From NCBI RefSeq assembly GCF_003228315.1, contig NZ_CP029693.1:4391501-4455500 (forward strand): a stretch of DNA of 64,000 bases. The letters are read 5' to 3'. Numbering within the stretch: position 1 is the stretch's first letter; each line of letters starts with the position of its first letter. This DNA comes from Pseudomonas putida. Its GTDB lineage: Bacteria > Pseudomonadota > Gammaproteobacteria > Pseudomonadales > Pseudomonadaceae. Shown piece after piece: positions 41,492 through 50,364 of this stretch. The notes under the pieces were generated by a model. That model was not told where the DNA came from and ran no database searches. It worked only from the letters and a program-made list of their open reading frames with translations. A program made the position numbers and the translations under genes.

Positions 41492-42684
41492 CAGATGGTC
41501 CCCCGCAGTGGCGGGTTTTCATCGTTGAGGTAGTAGTTGCCGACAGCGTGATACTTCCAGCGCACCGGGTCGTGCAGGGTGTGCACCCGGGCGTTGCGCC
41601 AGTGGCGGTCGAGGCCGTGCTCGCGCAGGGTCGCCTGGCTGCCGGCCAGTTCGAACAGCGTGGTGCCGGCGGCGAGGGAAATTTCGGTGCTGATGGCCCG
41701 GGCTTCGGCGACGGCAATCGAGGCGGCGGCGACGGTTTCGGCGGTGGTGTCGGCCTGGGCCTGGTCGAGGAATTCACCGGCGCGTTCCAGCAGCGCTTCG
41801 GTGGCGTGCAGGCGAATGCTCAAGTGGCCGAAGCTCTTGAGGGTCAGCGGATCTTCAGTGGCGGTGTCGTGGGTGGCGTCGATCCATGGCCGGGTCTTGG
41901 TGCGCACGAAGTGCAGCGCATCTTCATAGGCGGCGCGGGCGATGCCGGTGTCGATGGCGGCGTGGAGAATCTGTGCCAGCGGGCCGACCGGGGTCGGGCG
42001 CTCGAAGGCGGTCTGGAACGGGATCACGTCTGCGGTGGCCACGAACACATCTTCGAACACCACCGAACCGCTGCCGGTGGTGCGCTGGCCGAAGCCGCTC
42101 CAGTCGTCAATTACTGTCAGGCCCTTGCTGTCGCGGGGGACGAAGGCCAGTTGCTGTACGCCGTTTTCATCGATCACCGAGGTCGGAATGCGCTGGGCGT
42201 AGATCGCGCCAGTGGCGTAGAACTTGCGGCCGTTGATGCGAAAGCCATCACCGTCGCGAGTCAGGCGGGTAACGCGGTCGTGGGCGGTTTTGGTGCCCAG
42301 TTCAGCCAACGCGTTACCGAAGCGCTGGCCGGCCAATACTTCGGCGTACAGGCGTTTTTTCTGTTCTTCACTGCCGTTCACCCGCAGCACTTCCAGGGCA
42401 TAAAAATGGTTTTGCGGGATCTGGCCGAGGGAGCCGTCCGCCTGGGCTATCAGCGCGATGACTTTGGCCAGGGTGACGTTGGAAACACCGGCGCCGCCGT
42501 ATGCCTTGGGCACGCTGATGCCCCACAGGCCCGAGCGGGAAAACACTTCCAGCTCCGGGTGCGGCAAGCGGCGTTCGCGGTCGCGCAGGGCGCTGTCGCG
42601 CTTGAAGTCTTCGGCCAGGTCGCTGGCGACGATCAGGGCTTGCTCATCGCTGGTGATGACCGCGACGTGTTGGGAAAGAGTCAT
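41491..42684 (-). CDS. Acyl-CoA dehydrogenase-like flavoprotein, SfnB/DszC family (copy 1)
   Basis: A 397-residue flavoprotein with the acyl-CoA dehydrogenase fold, of the SfnB/DszC group that acts as FMN-dependent monooxygenase rather than dehydrogenase. Markers are SVPKAYGGAGVSNVTLA, LGQIPQNHFYALEVL, DWSGFGQRTTGSGSVVFEDV and the C-terminal LDRHWRNARVHTLHDPVRWK. It pairs tandemly with a second copy 23 bp upstream. It probably oxidises a sulfur compound in sulfate-limited cells. Confidence 0.87.
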   Translation of the reverse strand: MTLSQHVAVITSDEQALIVASDLAEDFKRDSALRDRERRLPHPELEVFSRSGLWGISVPKAYGGAGVSNVTLAKVIALIAQADGSLGQIPQNHFYALEVLRVNGSEEQKKRLYAEVLAGQRFGNALAELGTKTAHDRVTRLTRDGDGFRINGRKFYATGAIYAQRIPTSVIDENGVQQLAFVPRDSKGLTVIDDWSGFGQRTTGSGSVVFEDVFVATADVIPFQTAFERPTPVGPLAQILHAAIDTGIARAAYEDALHFVRTKTRPWIDATHDTATEDPLTLKSFGHLSIRLHATEALLERAGEFLDQAQADTTAETVAAASIAVAEARAISTEISLAAGTTLFELAGSQATLREHGLDRHWRNARVHTLHDPVRWKYHAVGNYYLNDENPPLRGTI

Positions 42685-42707
42685 TAGCTTCTCCAGATGT
42701 CTGGTCG

Positions 42708-43949
42708 TCAGATCCAGGAATGGCGAGCCGGCAAAGTGCCGTTCAGGTGATAGGCGCCAACCGCGTGATATTTCCAGCGCACCGGGTCGTGCAGCGTGTG
42801 CACCCGGGCGTTGCGCCAGTGACGGTCGAGGTTGAATTCGGCGAGGGTGGCGCGGCTGCCGGCCAGCTCGAAGAGCTTTTCGCTGGCCAGCAGCGAGATC
42901 TCGGTGGTCAGCACTTTCGCTTCGGCGACAGCAATCGAGGCGCGGGCGGCGGACTCGGCGGTAAGTGGCGCGGCGTGTACTTCATCGAGCACTTGCCCGG
43001 CCTTGCGCAGCAGGGCTTCGGCGGCGTGCAGTTCGATTTTCAGTTTGCCGATATCAGCGATCACATACAGGTCATCGCTGGCCCGTTCGACGTTGGCGTC
43101 GATCCACGGCCGCGCGCGGTTTTTCACGAACTCGATGGCGTCGTCGATGGCGCCGCGGGCGATGCCGGCGTCGATGGCCGCCTGGATCAGCTGCGAGATG
43201 GCGCCCTGGGTGTTGGGTTTGTCGTTGATCTTCCAGTTATCGACCACCAGTTCGGCGTCGACCCGCGCATTGTTGAGCAGGATCGTGCCGCTGGCGGTGG
43301 TGCGCTGGCCGAATCCGGACCAGTCATCGACGATCCGCAGCCCCGGTGTGCCGCGACGCACGAAGGCCAGCACTTGCTTGCCGTCGTCGTTGAGCGCCTT
43401 GACGGCCACCCAGTGGGCGAACAGCGCGCCGGTGGAGTAAAACTTCTGCCCGTTGAGTACAACGCCGTCGCCGTCGGCGGTGATGCGCGCCTTGAGTTCC
43501 AAAGTGTTTTTGGTGCCGCGTTCCGGCCCGGCATTGCCGATGCGCCAGCCTTCGAGCACGCTTTTGAACAGTTGTTTTTTCTGCGCTTCGGTGGCGCTGC
43601 CGAGAACCAGGTTCAAAATGCCGAACTGGTTCTGCGGGATCTGTCCCAGCGCCGGATCGGCGGCGGAAATGATCGCGAACACCTCGGCGAGGGTGACGAA
43701 TGAAACCTGTGGGCCACCGTACTCGCGGGGGATGCCAATGCTGCCCAGGCCGCTGCGGGTGAACTGTTCGATTTCCGACCACGGCAGCTTGCGCTGCTGG
43801 TCACGCTTGGCCGCCTGTACGCGGGCGGCTTGCGCCAGCTCCTGGGCGGCCTTGATGGCTTGTGCGTCGTTGCGCAGCACTTGCGCGGGCAACAACAGCG
43901 GGGCGACATCCAGATCACTCTGGACGATTGCATCTGCCAGACTGGACAT
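42708..43949 (-). CDS. Acyl-CoA dehydrogenase-like flavoprotein, SfnB/DszC family (copy 2)
   Basis: A 413-residue paralogue of the next gene, sharing the blocks LGQIPQNQFGILNLV, DDWSGFGQRTTASGTI and LDRHWRNARVHTLHDPVRWK, so a local duplication is likely. It is first in the sulfur block. I chose the ATG at 43949 (MSSLADAIV), eight bases after AAGGAG; a GTG three codons earlier is possible. The ATG overlaps the stop codon of a short upstream frame (TGATG), pointing to translational coupling. Confidence 0.86.
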   Translation of the reverse strand: MSSLADAIVQSDLDVAPLLLPAQVLRNDAQAIKAAQELAQAARVQAAKRDQQRKLPWSEIEQFTRSGLGSIGIPREYGGPQVSFVTLAEVFAIISAADPALGQIPQNQFGILNLVLGSATEAQKKQLFKSVLEGWRIGNAGPERGTKNTLELKARITADGDGVVLNGQKFYSTGALFAHWVAVKALNDDGKQVLAFVRRGTPGLRIVDDWSGFGQRTTASGTILLNNARVDAELVVDNWKINDKPNTQGAISQLIQAAIDAGIARGAIDDAIEFVKNRARPWIDANVERASDDLYVIADIGKLKIELHAAEALLRKAGQVLDEVHAAPLTAESAARASIAVAEAKVLTTEISLLASEKLFELAGSRATLAEFNLDRHWRNARVHTLHDPVRWKYHAVGAYHLNGTLPARHSWI

Positions 43950-44017
43950 CACTGCCACTCCTTGGCGACACGCAATGCCCTGGCGATCTGCACTGGGGTG
44001 ATTGTGCTGCGGACCAT
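43949..44017 (-). CDS. Candidate 22-aa leader peptide coupled to the SfnB-like gene
   Basis: A short frame (start MVRSTITPVQIARALRVA) with GAGGTAGGT directly before its ATG and a stop that overlaps the next gene's ATG as TGATG. The sequence looks like a small basic helix. It could be a translational leader. Support is limited to the ribosome binding site and the overlap. Confidence 0.4.
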   Translation of the reverse strand: MVRSTITPVQIARALRVAKEWQ

Positions 44018-44093
44018 ACCTACCTCACATCTCATGGAAACGCCGTTGTGCGGCGAACGAAAACAAGAATGTCCGGTGGTCCGGTGCATATAC

Positions 44094-44132
44094 CCTAAGC
44101 GTTTATAAATAAGTTATGAACTAACTTTTAGG
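44094..44132. promoter_or_regulatory. AT-rich promoter region of the SfnB-metQNI block
   Basis: Nested inverted repeats CCTAA...TTAGG (outer) and AAGTTA-N5-TAACTT (44111-44127) lie in a TTATAAA-rich stretch. Composition contrasts with the surrounding GC-rich DNA and resembles the upstream regions of oscA, tcyJ and tauA. Confidence 0.5.
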
Positions 44133-44167
44133 AATATGTATAGAAAGGATCGAGGTCGCGTCCACTC

Positions 44168-44271
44168 CTGTAGGAGCGAGCCTGCTCGCGATGGTCGTTA
44201 ACGGTGACGCGGGCTGTCTGGATGCCCGCGTTGTCTGGGTGTTCTTCGCGAGCAGGCTCGCTCCTACAGGG
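44168..44271. repeat. REP inverted pair (REPIN)
   Basis: Pair with about 50 bp inside. The right element overlaps the last codons of the following hypothetical gene (stop at 44264). Confidence 0.88.
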
Positions 44272-44965
44272 AATGCGGGGCGGTTCTCAGCGTTCGAACC
44301 GGCGCCCAGTGCGAACTGTTGCCGACCCGGTCGATAACGCAGTAAGTCACCTCCAGCCTGAGATCTTCGCCGGCCTCGACAATGATGGCCGACGGCACCC
44401 AGACCTGAATCGGCAGGCCCACATCACATGGCCTGAGCCTGGGCAGATCCATCCGCACATCACCCCAGCGCAGGGTGATTTCGTCGTCCTCGGCCATGTT
44501 GATATAGGGCTCGATCGTCAGCGGCACGCCACGTCGGATCTGCCTCGCGTTGAGCCCCTGGCGGCGGAGGGTGGCAGGAAGGTTCACCGGCGCCAGGAAC
44601 TGATTTTCGTCATCACCGAGCGGGCCGCCCGGGCACTCGAGTTTGACCGTTAACCGCGTCGCCAGTGACAGCATCGGGTTTCTGCCGACCTGCATCACGC
44701 GGTAATGCACCCAGGTGGCGCCGCTGACGATGAAGCTTTCCGGTACCCGCAGGCTGACGGTGTGGCCAACGTCCTGCGCCGCCAGTACGCGGGAGGCGAC
44801 GAATTGGCTGTTCCAGAACAGTTCGATGAGGTCACCGGTGTCCATGTCGGTGTAGGGGGCTATGTCGACCCGAAGGTGGGTCGCCGCGAGGCTATTGATA
44901 CCGGCCTTGTTTACCTGGGGCAGGGTGGGTGAGGCCAAAGACGGGATGCGCGGGAGGTAGTACAT
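44264..44965 (-). CDS. Uncharacterised protein with two Ig-like-type repeats
   Basis: A 233-residue protein without signal peptide or membrane segment. It contains two related units of about 80 residues (about 31-110 and 147-228). Each has IAPYTDMDTGDLIELFW / IEPYINMAEDDEITLRW, then a DVGHTVSLRVP / DVGLPIQVWVP strand, then a V-Y-V-x-D/Q-R-V-G-x-N segment. The beta-rich pattern suggests an Ig-like or carbohydrate/surface-associated fold. I do not recognise a characterised family. I chose the ATG at 44965, preceded by AAGGAGAG. Its last bases lie in a REP. Confidence 0.72.
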   Translation of the reverse strand: MYYLPRIPSLASPTLPQVNKAGINSLAATHLRVDIAPYTDMDTGDLIELFWNSQFVASRVLAAQDVGHTVSLRVPESFIVSGATWVHYRVMQVGRNPMLSLATRLTVKLECPGGPLGDDENQFLAPVNLPATLRRQGLNARQIRRGVPLTIEPYINMAEDDEITLRWGDVRMDLPRLRPCDVGLPIQVWVPSAIIVEAGEDLRLEVTYCVIDRVGNSSHWAPVRTLRTAPHSL

Positions 44966-45165
44966 GGGGATCTCTCCTTGATGTATTTCAGCGAAGTCCA
45001 TTTCGAGAGCAAGCGGAAAGTTTGCTGGCCAAGGCAGATAAGAGCGCGGTTTAAGTTGAGTCAATGGCGTGGGTTAGTTAAAGGCGAGTTCAACTGTTAT
45101 TCAGAAGCTTCCTACGTGGACTAGTTAATTAGCGCCAAGGAAATGCCGCAAATAAACAAGGCCCA
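44966..45165. other. Intergenic region upstream of the uncharacterised gene
   Basis: No convincing frame. It is AT-rich around 45060-45160 and presumably holds the promoter of the hypothetical gene. No operator pattern stands out. Confidence 0.4.
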
Positions 45166-45267
45166 TGTAGGAGCGAGCCTGCTCGCGATGGAGTTGAAGG
45201 CGCCGCGGGGCGCCAGTAAGCCAGCGTTATCGTTGACCACCATCGCGAGCAGGCTCGCTCCTACAGG
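45166..45267. repeat. REP inverted pair (REPIN)
   Basis: Pair with inner text CCAGCGTTATCGTTGACC, the same subfamily as 27666-27769 and 37340-37443. Confidence 0.9.
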
Positions 45268-45368
45268 TGGGGACGCACATAAATAAGTAGTGCACGTGTT
45301 GGCGGAAGTTAGTTCTTGGGGGAGAGGTAACTTCCATCCATGGAAGTTGGGGTTCTACGAGGGATGTT

Positions 45369-46124
45369 TCAAAGGTGCGAGTTGTTCAGGAACTTGCTGA
45401 GGAACTGCTTCGTACGTTCTTCTTTCGGATTGGCAAACAAAGCCTTGGCTTCGCCTTGCTCGACGATCACACCCTTATCGAAAAACACCACACGGTTGGC
45501 CACATCGCGAGCGAAGGCCATTTCGTGGGTCACGATGACCATGGTGCGATTTTCCTGGGCCAGGCCGCGGATGGTCGCCAGCACTTCGCCCACCAGTTCA
45601 GGGTCCAGTGCCGAGGTCGGTTCGTCGAACAGGATCACTTCCGGTTCCATCGCCAGCGCGCGGGCAATCGCCACGCGTTGTTGCTGACCGCCCGAGAGAC
45701 GGCGCGGGTAAGCGTCTTCCTTGCCCGCCAGGCCGACCTTGGCCAACAGCTTTTTCGCCAGGGCAATGGCATCGTTGCGCGGGATCTTCTTGACGATGAT
45801 CGGGCCTTCGATGACGTTTTCCAAAGCGGTGCGATGGGGGAACAGGTTGAAGTTCTGGAACACGAAGCCCACGTGCTGGCGCAAGGTGCGCACCAGGCTT
45901 TGCTGCTGGTTCAGCGGGCGACTGGTATCGACCTCAATGTCGCCGACCTTGATCCGGCCACTAGAAGGAACTTCGAGGAAATTCAGGCAACGCAGGAACG
46001 TGGTCTTGCCCGAGCCGCTAGGCCCGATGATCGCCACGACCTCACCTTCCTTCACTTCAAGATCGATGCCATTGAGCACGACTTGACCCTTGAACTGCTT
46101 TGTCAGTTTTTCCACGACAATCAT
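45369..46124 (-). CDS. tcyN: Cystine ABC transporter ATP-binding protein
   Basis: A 251-residue polar-amino-acid uptake ATPase. Walker A GPSGSGKTT, signature LSGGQQQR, Walker B VILFDEPTSALD and the switch histidine in VIVTHEMAF are all present. It is last in tcyJ-tcyL-tcyN, 4 bp after the permease stop, and powers cystine import. The clustering with D-cysteine desulfhydrase supports cystine as substrate. Confidence 0.92.
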   Translation of the reverse strand: MIVVEKLTKQFKGQVVLNGIDLEVKEGEVVAIIGPSGSGKTTFLRCLNFLEVPSSGRIKVGDIEVDTSRPLNQQQSLVRTLRQHVGFVFQNFNLFPHRTALENVIEGPIIVKKIPRNDAIALAKKLLAKVGLAGKEDAYPRRLSGGQQQRVAIARALAMEPEVILFDEPTSALDPELVGEVLATIRGLAQENRTMVIVTHEMAFARDVANRVVFFDKGVIVEQGEAKALFANPKEERTKQFLSKFLNNSHL

Positions 46125-46128
46125 GGGG

Positions 46129-46794
46129 TCAGGACTCCTGATCGTGCCGATTGACCCGCTCTTCCAACCGGTTCTGCAGGTGCGAAAGCACCGTGGCCAG
46201 GACCCAGTAGATCAGCGCGGCGGCAAGGTACATGGTGAAGACTTCGAAAGTCCGTGCGGTAATCAGCTGCGCTTGGCGAAACAGCTCCGGCACCTGGATG
46301 GTGGCGGCCAGTGCGGTGTCCTTGACCAGCGAAATGAAGCTGTTGCCCAGCGGTGGCAATGCGGTGCGCATCGCCTGCGGCAGGATGGCCCGGCGCAGGG
46401 TCTGCGCGCGGGTCATGCCGATACTGGCAGCGGCTTCCCACTGACCGCGCTCGATGGAGCCGATCGCGGCACGCAGGATTTCACAGGCATAGGCAGCCAT
46501 GTTCAGCGAAAAGCCGATCAGGGCCGCCGGCAGCGGATCGAGTTCCAGACCCAGTTGCGGCAAGCCGTAATAGATCACGAACAGTTGCACCAGCAACGGC
46601 GTGCCGCGAAAGAACGACACGTAGATGCGGGCCAGCCAGCTTGCCGATTTGAAGCGCGACAGGCGCATCAGTGCCAGGCCGAAGCCCAGCACCAGGCCGA
46701 AGAACATCCCGCCGAGGCTGAGAATTACCGTGAAGTACGCGCCCTTGAGCAGAAAGGGCGCGGAGTCCAGTGCGAGTTGGAAAGCTGCTTCCAT
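46129..46794 (-). CDS. tcyL: Cystine ABC transporter permease
   Basis: A 221-residue HisM/YecS-type inner-membrane permease with about five helices. The permease loop is QWEAAASIGMTRAQTLRRAI. Family marks FFRGTPLLVQLFVIYYGLP and SFISLVKDTALAATIQV are intact. The first base overlaps the tcyJ stop region, so the two are coupled. Confidence 0.92.
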   Translation of the reverse strand: MEAAFQLALDSAPFLLKGAYFTVILSLGGMFFGLVLGFGLALMRLSRFKSASWLARIYVSFFRGTPLLVQLFVIYYGLPQLGLELDPLPAALIGFSLNMAAYACEILRAAIGSIERGQWEAAASIGMTRAQTLRRAILPQAMRTALPPLGNSFISLVKDTALAATIQVPELFRQAQLITARTFEVFTMYLAAALIYWVLATVLSHLQNRLEERVNRHDQES

Positions 46795-47594
46795 TATTTG
46801 GTGACGTCAGCTTGGAAGTACTTTTCCGAGATCTTGGCCAGGGTCCCGTCGGCACGCAGCTCGTCGAGGGCCTTGTTCACGGCTGCCAGCAGCTCTGGCT
46901 CGCCTTTACGCAGGGCAATACCGGATTCCTGGCGGGAGAACGCCTGGCCGGCGGCCACGGTTTTCGGTGCTTTCTTGGCATATTCAAGCGCGGCCAGACG
47001 GTCGATCAGGATGGCGTCGGTACGGCCGTTGTTCAGGTCGGCGAACTTGGTCGGATCATCGTCGTAGGTGCGCACGTCGGCACCCGGCACGTTGGCCCGT
47101 ACCCATTGCTCGTAGTTGGTGCCCAGGCCTACGCCGACTTTCTTGCCGGTCAGGTCAGCGGCGGTCTTGATGTTCAGCGCGGCTTCCTTGTCTTTCAGCA
47201 CCAGCGCCTGGATCCCGGAGATGGTGTAGGGCTCGGAGAAGTCATACTTCTTCTTGCGCTCTTCGGAGATGGTCACCTGGTTGACGACGACGTCCAGGCG
47301 CTTGGATTCCAGCGCGGCGAGGATACCGTCCCACTTGGTTGGCTGAATCTTGGCCTTGACGCCCAGTTTCTGCGCCAGAGCCTCGGAGAGTTCGACTTCG
47401 AAACCTGCCAGCTTGCCGTTTTCATCAACGAAGCTGAACGGTGGATACGTGCCTTCCAGGCCGACGTTGATCACGCCTTTGTCCTTGATTTGTTGCAGCT
47501 GCTCACCGGCAACCGCCTGGCTGATGAGGCCGGCGCTCAGTGCCAGGCCCAGCGAACCCACCAGCAGATTGCGACGTAGTGCGGAAAAATTCAT
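46794..47594 (-). CDS. tcyJ: Cystine-binding periplasmic protein
   Basis: A 266-residue SBP_bac_3 protein (FliY/TcyJ type). The signal peptide ends near AVA (about residue 29). Ligand-binding marks are GTYPPFSFVDENGKLAGFEV, WDGILAALESKRLDVVVNQV and GVGLGTNYEQWV. It captures L-cystine for TcyLN. The upstream region is AT-rich and carries a perfect inverted repeat. Confidence 0.93.
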   Translation of the reverse strand: MNFSALRRNLLVGSLGLALSAGLISQAVAGEQLQQIKDKGVINVGLEGTYPPFSFVDENGKLAGFEVELSEALAQKLGVKAKIQPTKWDGILAALESKRLDVVVNQVTISEERKKKYDFSEPYTISGIQALVLKDKEAALNIKTAADLTGKKVGVGLGTNYEQWVRANVPGADVRTYDDDPTKFADLNNGRTDAILIDRLAALEYAKKAPKTVAAGQAFSRQESGIALRKGEPELLAAVNKALDELRADGTLAKISEKYFQADVTK

Positions 47595-47766
47595 GACTAG
47601 CCCCTGTGTTTTCTTATGGAAGACGCGTTTGGAAAAGTTGGCAAAATAGGGAATTGCACGACAGCGCTATCCTGCCTTAAAGCAGCTTATGCGTCTCTCG
47701 GGAAATTCGCCTGTAGCATGACTATATGATGGCGTTTTTAGATTAGAAAATAATAATTTCTGTTTT

Positions 47767-47789
47767 TGTTATTCGCTTATCGAATAACA
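47767..47789. promoter_or_regulatory. Perfect inverted repeat upstream of tcyJ
   Basis: TGTTATTCG-N5-CGAATAACA, 9-bp arms, in an AT-rich block between tcyJ and dcyD. It is probably an operator or activator site for cystine uptake. CysB-type control is inference. Confidence 0.55.
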
Positions 47790-47798
47790 AATATTTAC

Positions 47799-47899
47799 CT
47801 GTAGGAGCGAGCCTGCTCGCGATGGTCGTCAACGATAACGTTGGTTACCTGACACCCAGCGGTGTCCTGTCGTCCATCGCGAGCATGCTCGCTCCTACA
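47799..47899. repeat. REP inverted pair (REPIN)
   Basis: Pair with one arm changed to GAGCATGCTCGC, a degenerate copy, between tcyJ and dcyD. Confidence 0.87.
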
Positions 47900-47913
47900 C
47901 AGGGTTACGCCGA

Positions 47914-48906
47914 TTACAGGAAATCCTTGTAGGCAAACAACGCCGGTGCCCCGCCGGTGTGCAGGAAAATGATCGGGCCATCGTCGAAACGCTGGCGACC
48001 GATGCCGTCCAGCAGTCCTGCCATGGCCTTGCCGGTGTACACCGGGTCGAGCAGCAGGCCTTCCTGACTCGCCACCAGCTTCACCGCCGCCAGCGTCCCG
48101 GCGTTCGGCTCGCCGTAGCGCGGCGCGAAGTACTCGTCCCACAGTTCGACCTTGAAGCTTTCCGGCAGGCTCACGCCCAGCAGTTCGGCGGTACGCTCGG
48201 CCAGGCCCTGAACCTTGGGCAGTTGATCTTCTTCGCTACGCGACACTGTGACGCCGATTACCGGCAGTTCTGGTAAGGCTTCGTTCAATGCCAGCGCCAG
48301 GCCGCTGTGGGTGCCGGCGCTACCAGACGCCAGGACCACGGCGGCGAAGTCCAGGCCGGTGTCCTTGATCTGCTCGGCCAGTTCCAGGCCGGCGCGCACG
48401 TAACCCAGGGCGCCCAGGGCATTGGAGCCGCCGATGGGCACCAGATAGGGCTTCTTGCCGTTGCTGCGCAGGCGTGCCGCTAGGGCATGCAGTTGTTCGT
48501 CGGCGTTATCGAGGTTTTCCACCAGTTCGACCTTGGCATCGAACAGGTCCAGCAGCAGGCGGTTGCCGTTGCCGACGTAGTTGGGGTCTTCGGTATTGAG
48601 GGGGTTTTCCAGCAGGGCGACACAGCCCAGGCCCAGCTTGGCGGCGATGGCGGCGGTCTGGCGCACATGGTTGGACTGCAACGCACCGGCGGTGATCAGG
48701 GTGTCGGCGCCCTGGGCGAGGGCATCGGCGCACAGGTATTCGAGTTTGCGCAGCTTGTTGCCGCCCATCGCCAGTGGTGTCAGGTCATCGCGTTTGACGT
48801 ACACATCGCGGCCCAGCCAGGTCGACAGGCGTTCGAGTTTTTCCAGGGCGGTAGGCTGACCGAGCAGGTCAAGGCGGTTAAAGCGGGCAAGCTGTTGTTT
48901 GATCAT
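47914..48906 (-). CDS. dcyD: D-cysteine desulfhydrase
   Basis: A 330-residue PLP enzyme of the ACC deaminase/D-cysteine desulfhydrase fold-type II family, converting D-cysteine to pyruvate, sulfide and ammonia. The PLP lysine is K51 in GGNKLRKLEYL. GALQSNHVRQTAA and the glycine-rich SGSAGTHSGLALAL cofactor loop are intact. I chose the ATG at 48906 (MIKQQLARFN). It sits between cystine uptake and serine acetyltransferase and lets cells use cystine-derived sulfur. Confidence 0.92.
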   Translation of the reverse strand: MIKQQLARFNRLDLLGQPTALEKLERLSTWLGRDVYVKRDDLTPLAMGGNKLRKLEYLCADALAQGADTLITAGALQSNHVRQTAAIAAKLGLGCVALLENPLNTEDPNYVGNGNRLLLDLFDAKVELVENLDNADEQLHALAARLRSNGKKPYLVPIGGSNALGALGYVRAGLELAEQIKDTGLDFAAVVLASGSAGTHSGLALALNEALPELPVIGVTVSRSEEDQLPKVQGLAERTAELLGVSLPESFKVELWDEYFAPRYGEPNAGTLAAVKLVASQEGLLLDPVYTGKAMAGLLDGIGRQRFDDGPIIFLHTGGAPALFAYKDFL

Positions 48907-49096
48907 GAGTCCGTACTGGCGGTGAATGATCAAAGGACTATAGGCACGGGTAAAAGCCGGGGCAACCGCCAATCGCTTATAGCCAATAGTGCTTAGGCCA
49001 GCACAATTGGTTCTTAATTTGGCCTGTGGAGCTTGCCGTAAAGTAATCGCCGTCAGCGCGGCCAGACAGTCCGGTCGCCCGTGAGGAGTTTTTACC

Positions 49097-50023
49097 GTGA
49101 GTGAGCGTTCCAGCCATTGGCAATTGCAGACCATCGTTGGCCAGTTGCGCACCGCCCGTGAACAGTGGCGTGCGCAAAACGGCCGCGCCAGCACCGAGCA
49201 AGGAGGGCGCGAACTGCCGTCCCGCGCGGCCATGGCGGAGATTCTCGAAGCCCTGTGTGGCGCGTTGTTTCCGATGCGCCTGGGCCCGGTGGACCTGCGC
49301 GAGGAGAGTGAAGACTTCTATGTCGGACACACCCTCGATGTGGCGCTGAATGCCTTGCTGGCCCAGGCCCGTCTCGAACTGCGTTACGCCGCGCGTCACA
49401 GCGCGCAGGCCGATACTGAAGTCGAAGCCAGGACCATCCAGATCATTCAGGATTTCGCTCTTGCCCTGCCAGGCTTGCGCAGCCTGCTGGACACCGACGT
49501 GCTGGCGGCCTACCACGGTGACCCGGCGGCGCGCAGTGTCGATGAAGTGCTGCTGTGCTATCCGGGCATTCTGGCGGTGATTCACCATCGCCTGGCTCAC
49601 CATCTATATCGCGCAGGCTTGCCGTTGCTGGCGCGGATCAGCGCGGAAATCGCCCACTCGGCGACTGGCATCGACATCCACCCGGGTGCGCAGATCGGCC
49701 GCAGTTTCTTCATCGATCACGGCACCGGTGTGGTGATCGGTGAGACCGCGATCATTGGCGAGCGGGTGCGGATTTATCAGGCGGTCACCCTGGGCGCCAA
49801 GCGCTTCCCGGCGGACGAGGATGGTCAGTTGCAGAAGGGCCAGCCGCGCCACCCGATTGTCGAGGACGACGTGGTGATCTATGCCGGCGCGACCATTCTG
49901 GGGCGCATCACCATCGGCAAGGGCACGACCATTGGCGGCAACGTCTGGTTGACCCGCAGTGTGCCGCCGGGCAGTAACCTGACTCAGGCGAATTTGCAGC
50001 TTGATGATGGGACGCAGAAGTAA
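49097..50023 (+). CDS. epsC: Serine O-acetyltransferase, EpsC type
   Basis: A 308-residue acetyltransferase making O-acetylserine, the carbon skeleton for cysteine. The helical N-terminal part (about 1-185) is followed by a left-handed beta-helix with hexapeptide repeats (about 190-300), containing HPGAQIGRSFFIDHGTGVVI, the catalytic histidine (DHGTG) and QAVTLGAKRF. It is longer at the N-terminus than CysE, as for EpsC/SrpH. It uses a GTG start with GAGGAG seven bases upstream. It is divergent from dcyD, so the 190-bp gap holds both promoters. Confidence 0.92.
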   Translation: MSERSSHWQLQTIVGQLRTAREQWRAQNGRASTEQGGRELPSRAAMAEILEALCGALFPMRLGPVDLREESEDFYVGHTLDVALNALLAQARLELRYAARHSAQADTEVEARTIQIIQDFALALPGLRSLLDTDVLAAYHGDPAARSVDEVLLCYPGILAVIHHRLAHHLYRAGLPLLARISAEIAHSATGIDIHPGAQIGRSFFIDHGTGVVIGETAIIGERVRIYQAVTLGAKRFPADEDGQLQKGQPRHPIVEDDVVIYAGATILGRITIGKGTTIGGNVWLTRSVPPGSNLTQANLQLDDGTQK

Positions 50024-50054
50024 GCTCCAGGATCTTTGCTGATCTTTCGGGCCT

Positions 50055-50146
50055 CATCGCGAGCAAGCTTTGCTCCTACAGGTTTGTGTCGGGTAATCAT
50101 TCTGTGAATGACACAACACCTGTAGGAGCAAAGCTTGCTCGCGATT
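50055..50146. repeat. REP pair (variant AGCAAAGCTTGCTCGCGAT), tail-to-tail
   Basis: Two palindromes of the GCAAGCTTTGC variant after epsC. Confidence 0.87.
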
Positions 50147-50244
50147 GATTTCAGGCCCCGCGAATTCTGCCTTCTACCCTGCTAAATCTGGTATTCGCAC
50201 CCGACCGCCCAGCCCTGCGATTAGTCCTTAGCCCCCTATCCATG

Positions 50245-50272
50245 TTTAACTTGAACGTTCATTCAAGTTAAA
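50245..50272. promoter_or_regulatory. BetI-like palindromic operator upstream of betT
   Basis: TTTAACTTGAA-N6-TTCAAGTTAAA, perfect 11-bp arms. It is 93 bp before betT and resembles the TetR-type operators bound by BetI in front of choline genes. It probably provides choline-responsive repression. The rest of the gap (50147-50364) shows only this element and the ribosome binding region. Confidence 0.65.
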
Positions 50273-50364
50273 CCGGTGGTTCGCCGCCCGCTCACAACAG
50301 GAGGCTTGCCTTTGCTGAGTCCGATTTCTACAGCCGCGTTTTACCGCTTCGAGGTGCACCCTGC

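Noticed and set aside
39221..41533. 770-codon open frame antisense to metQ and the monooxygenase
   Set aside because: It is a shadow of two well-supported genes and a REP. It has no ribosome binding site or recognisable domain.
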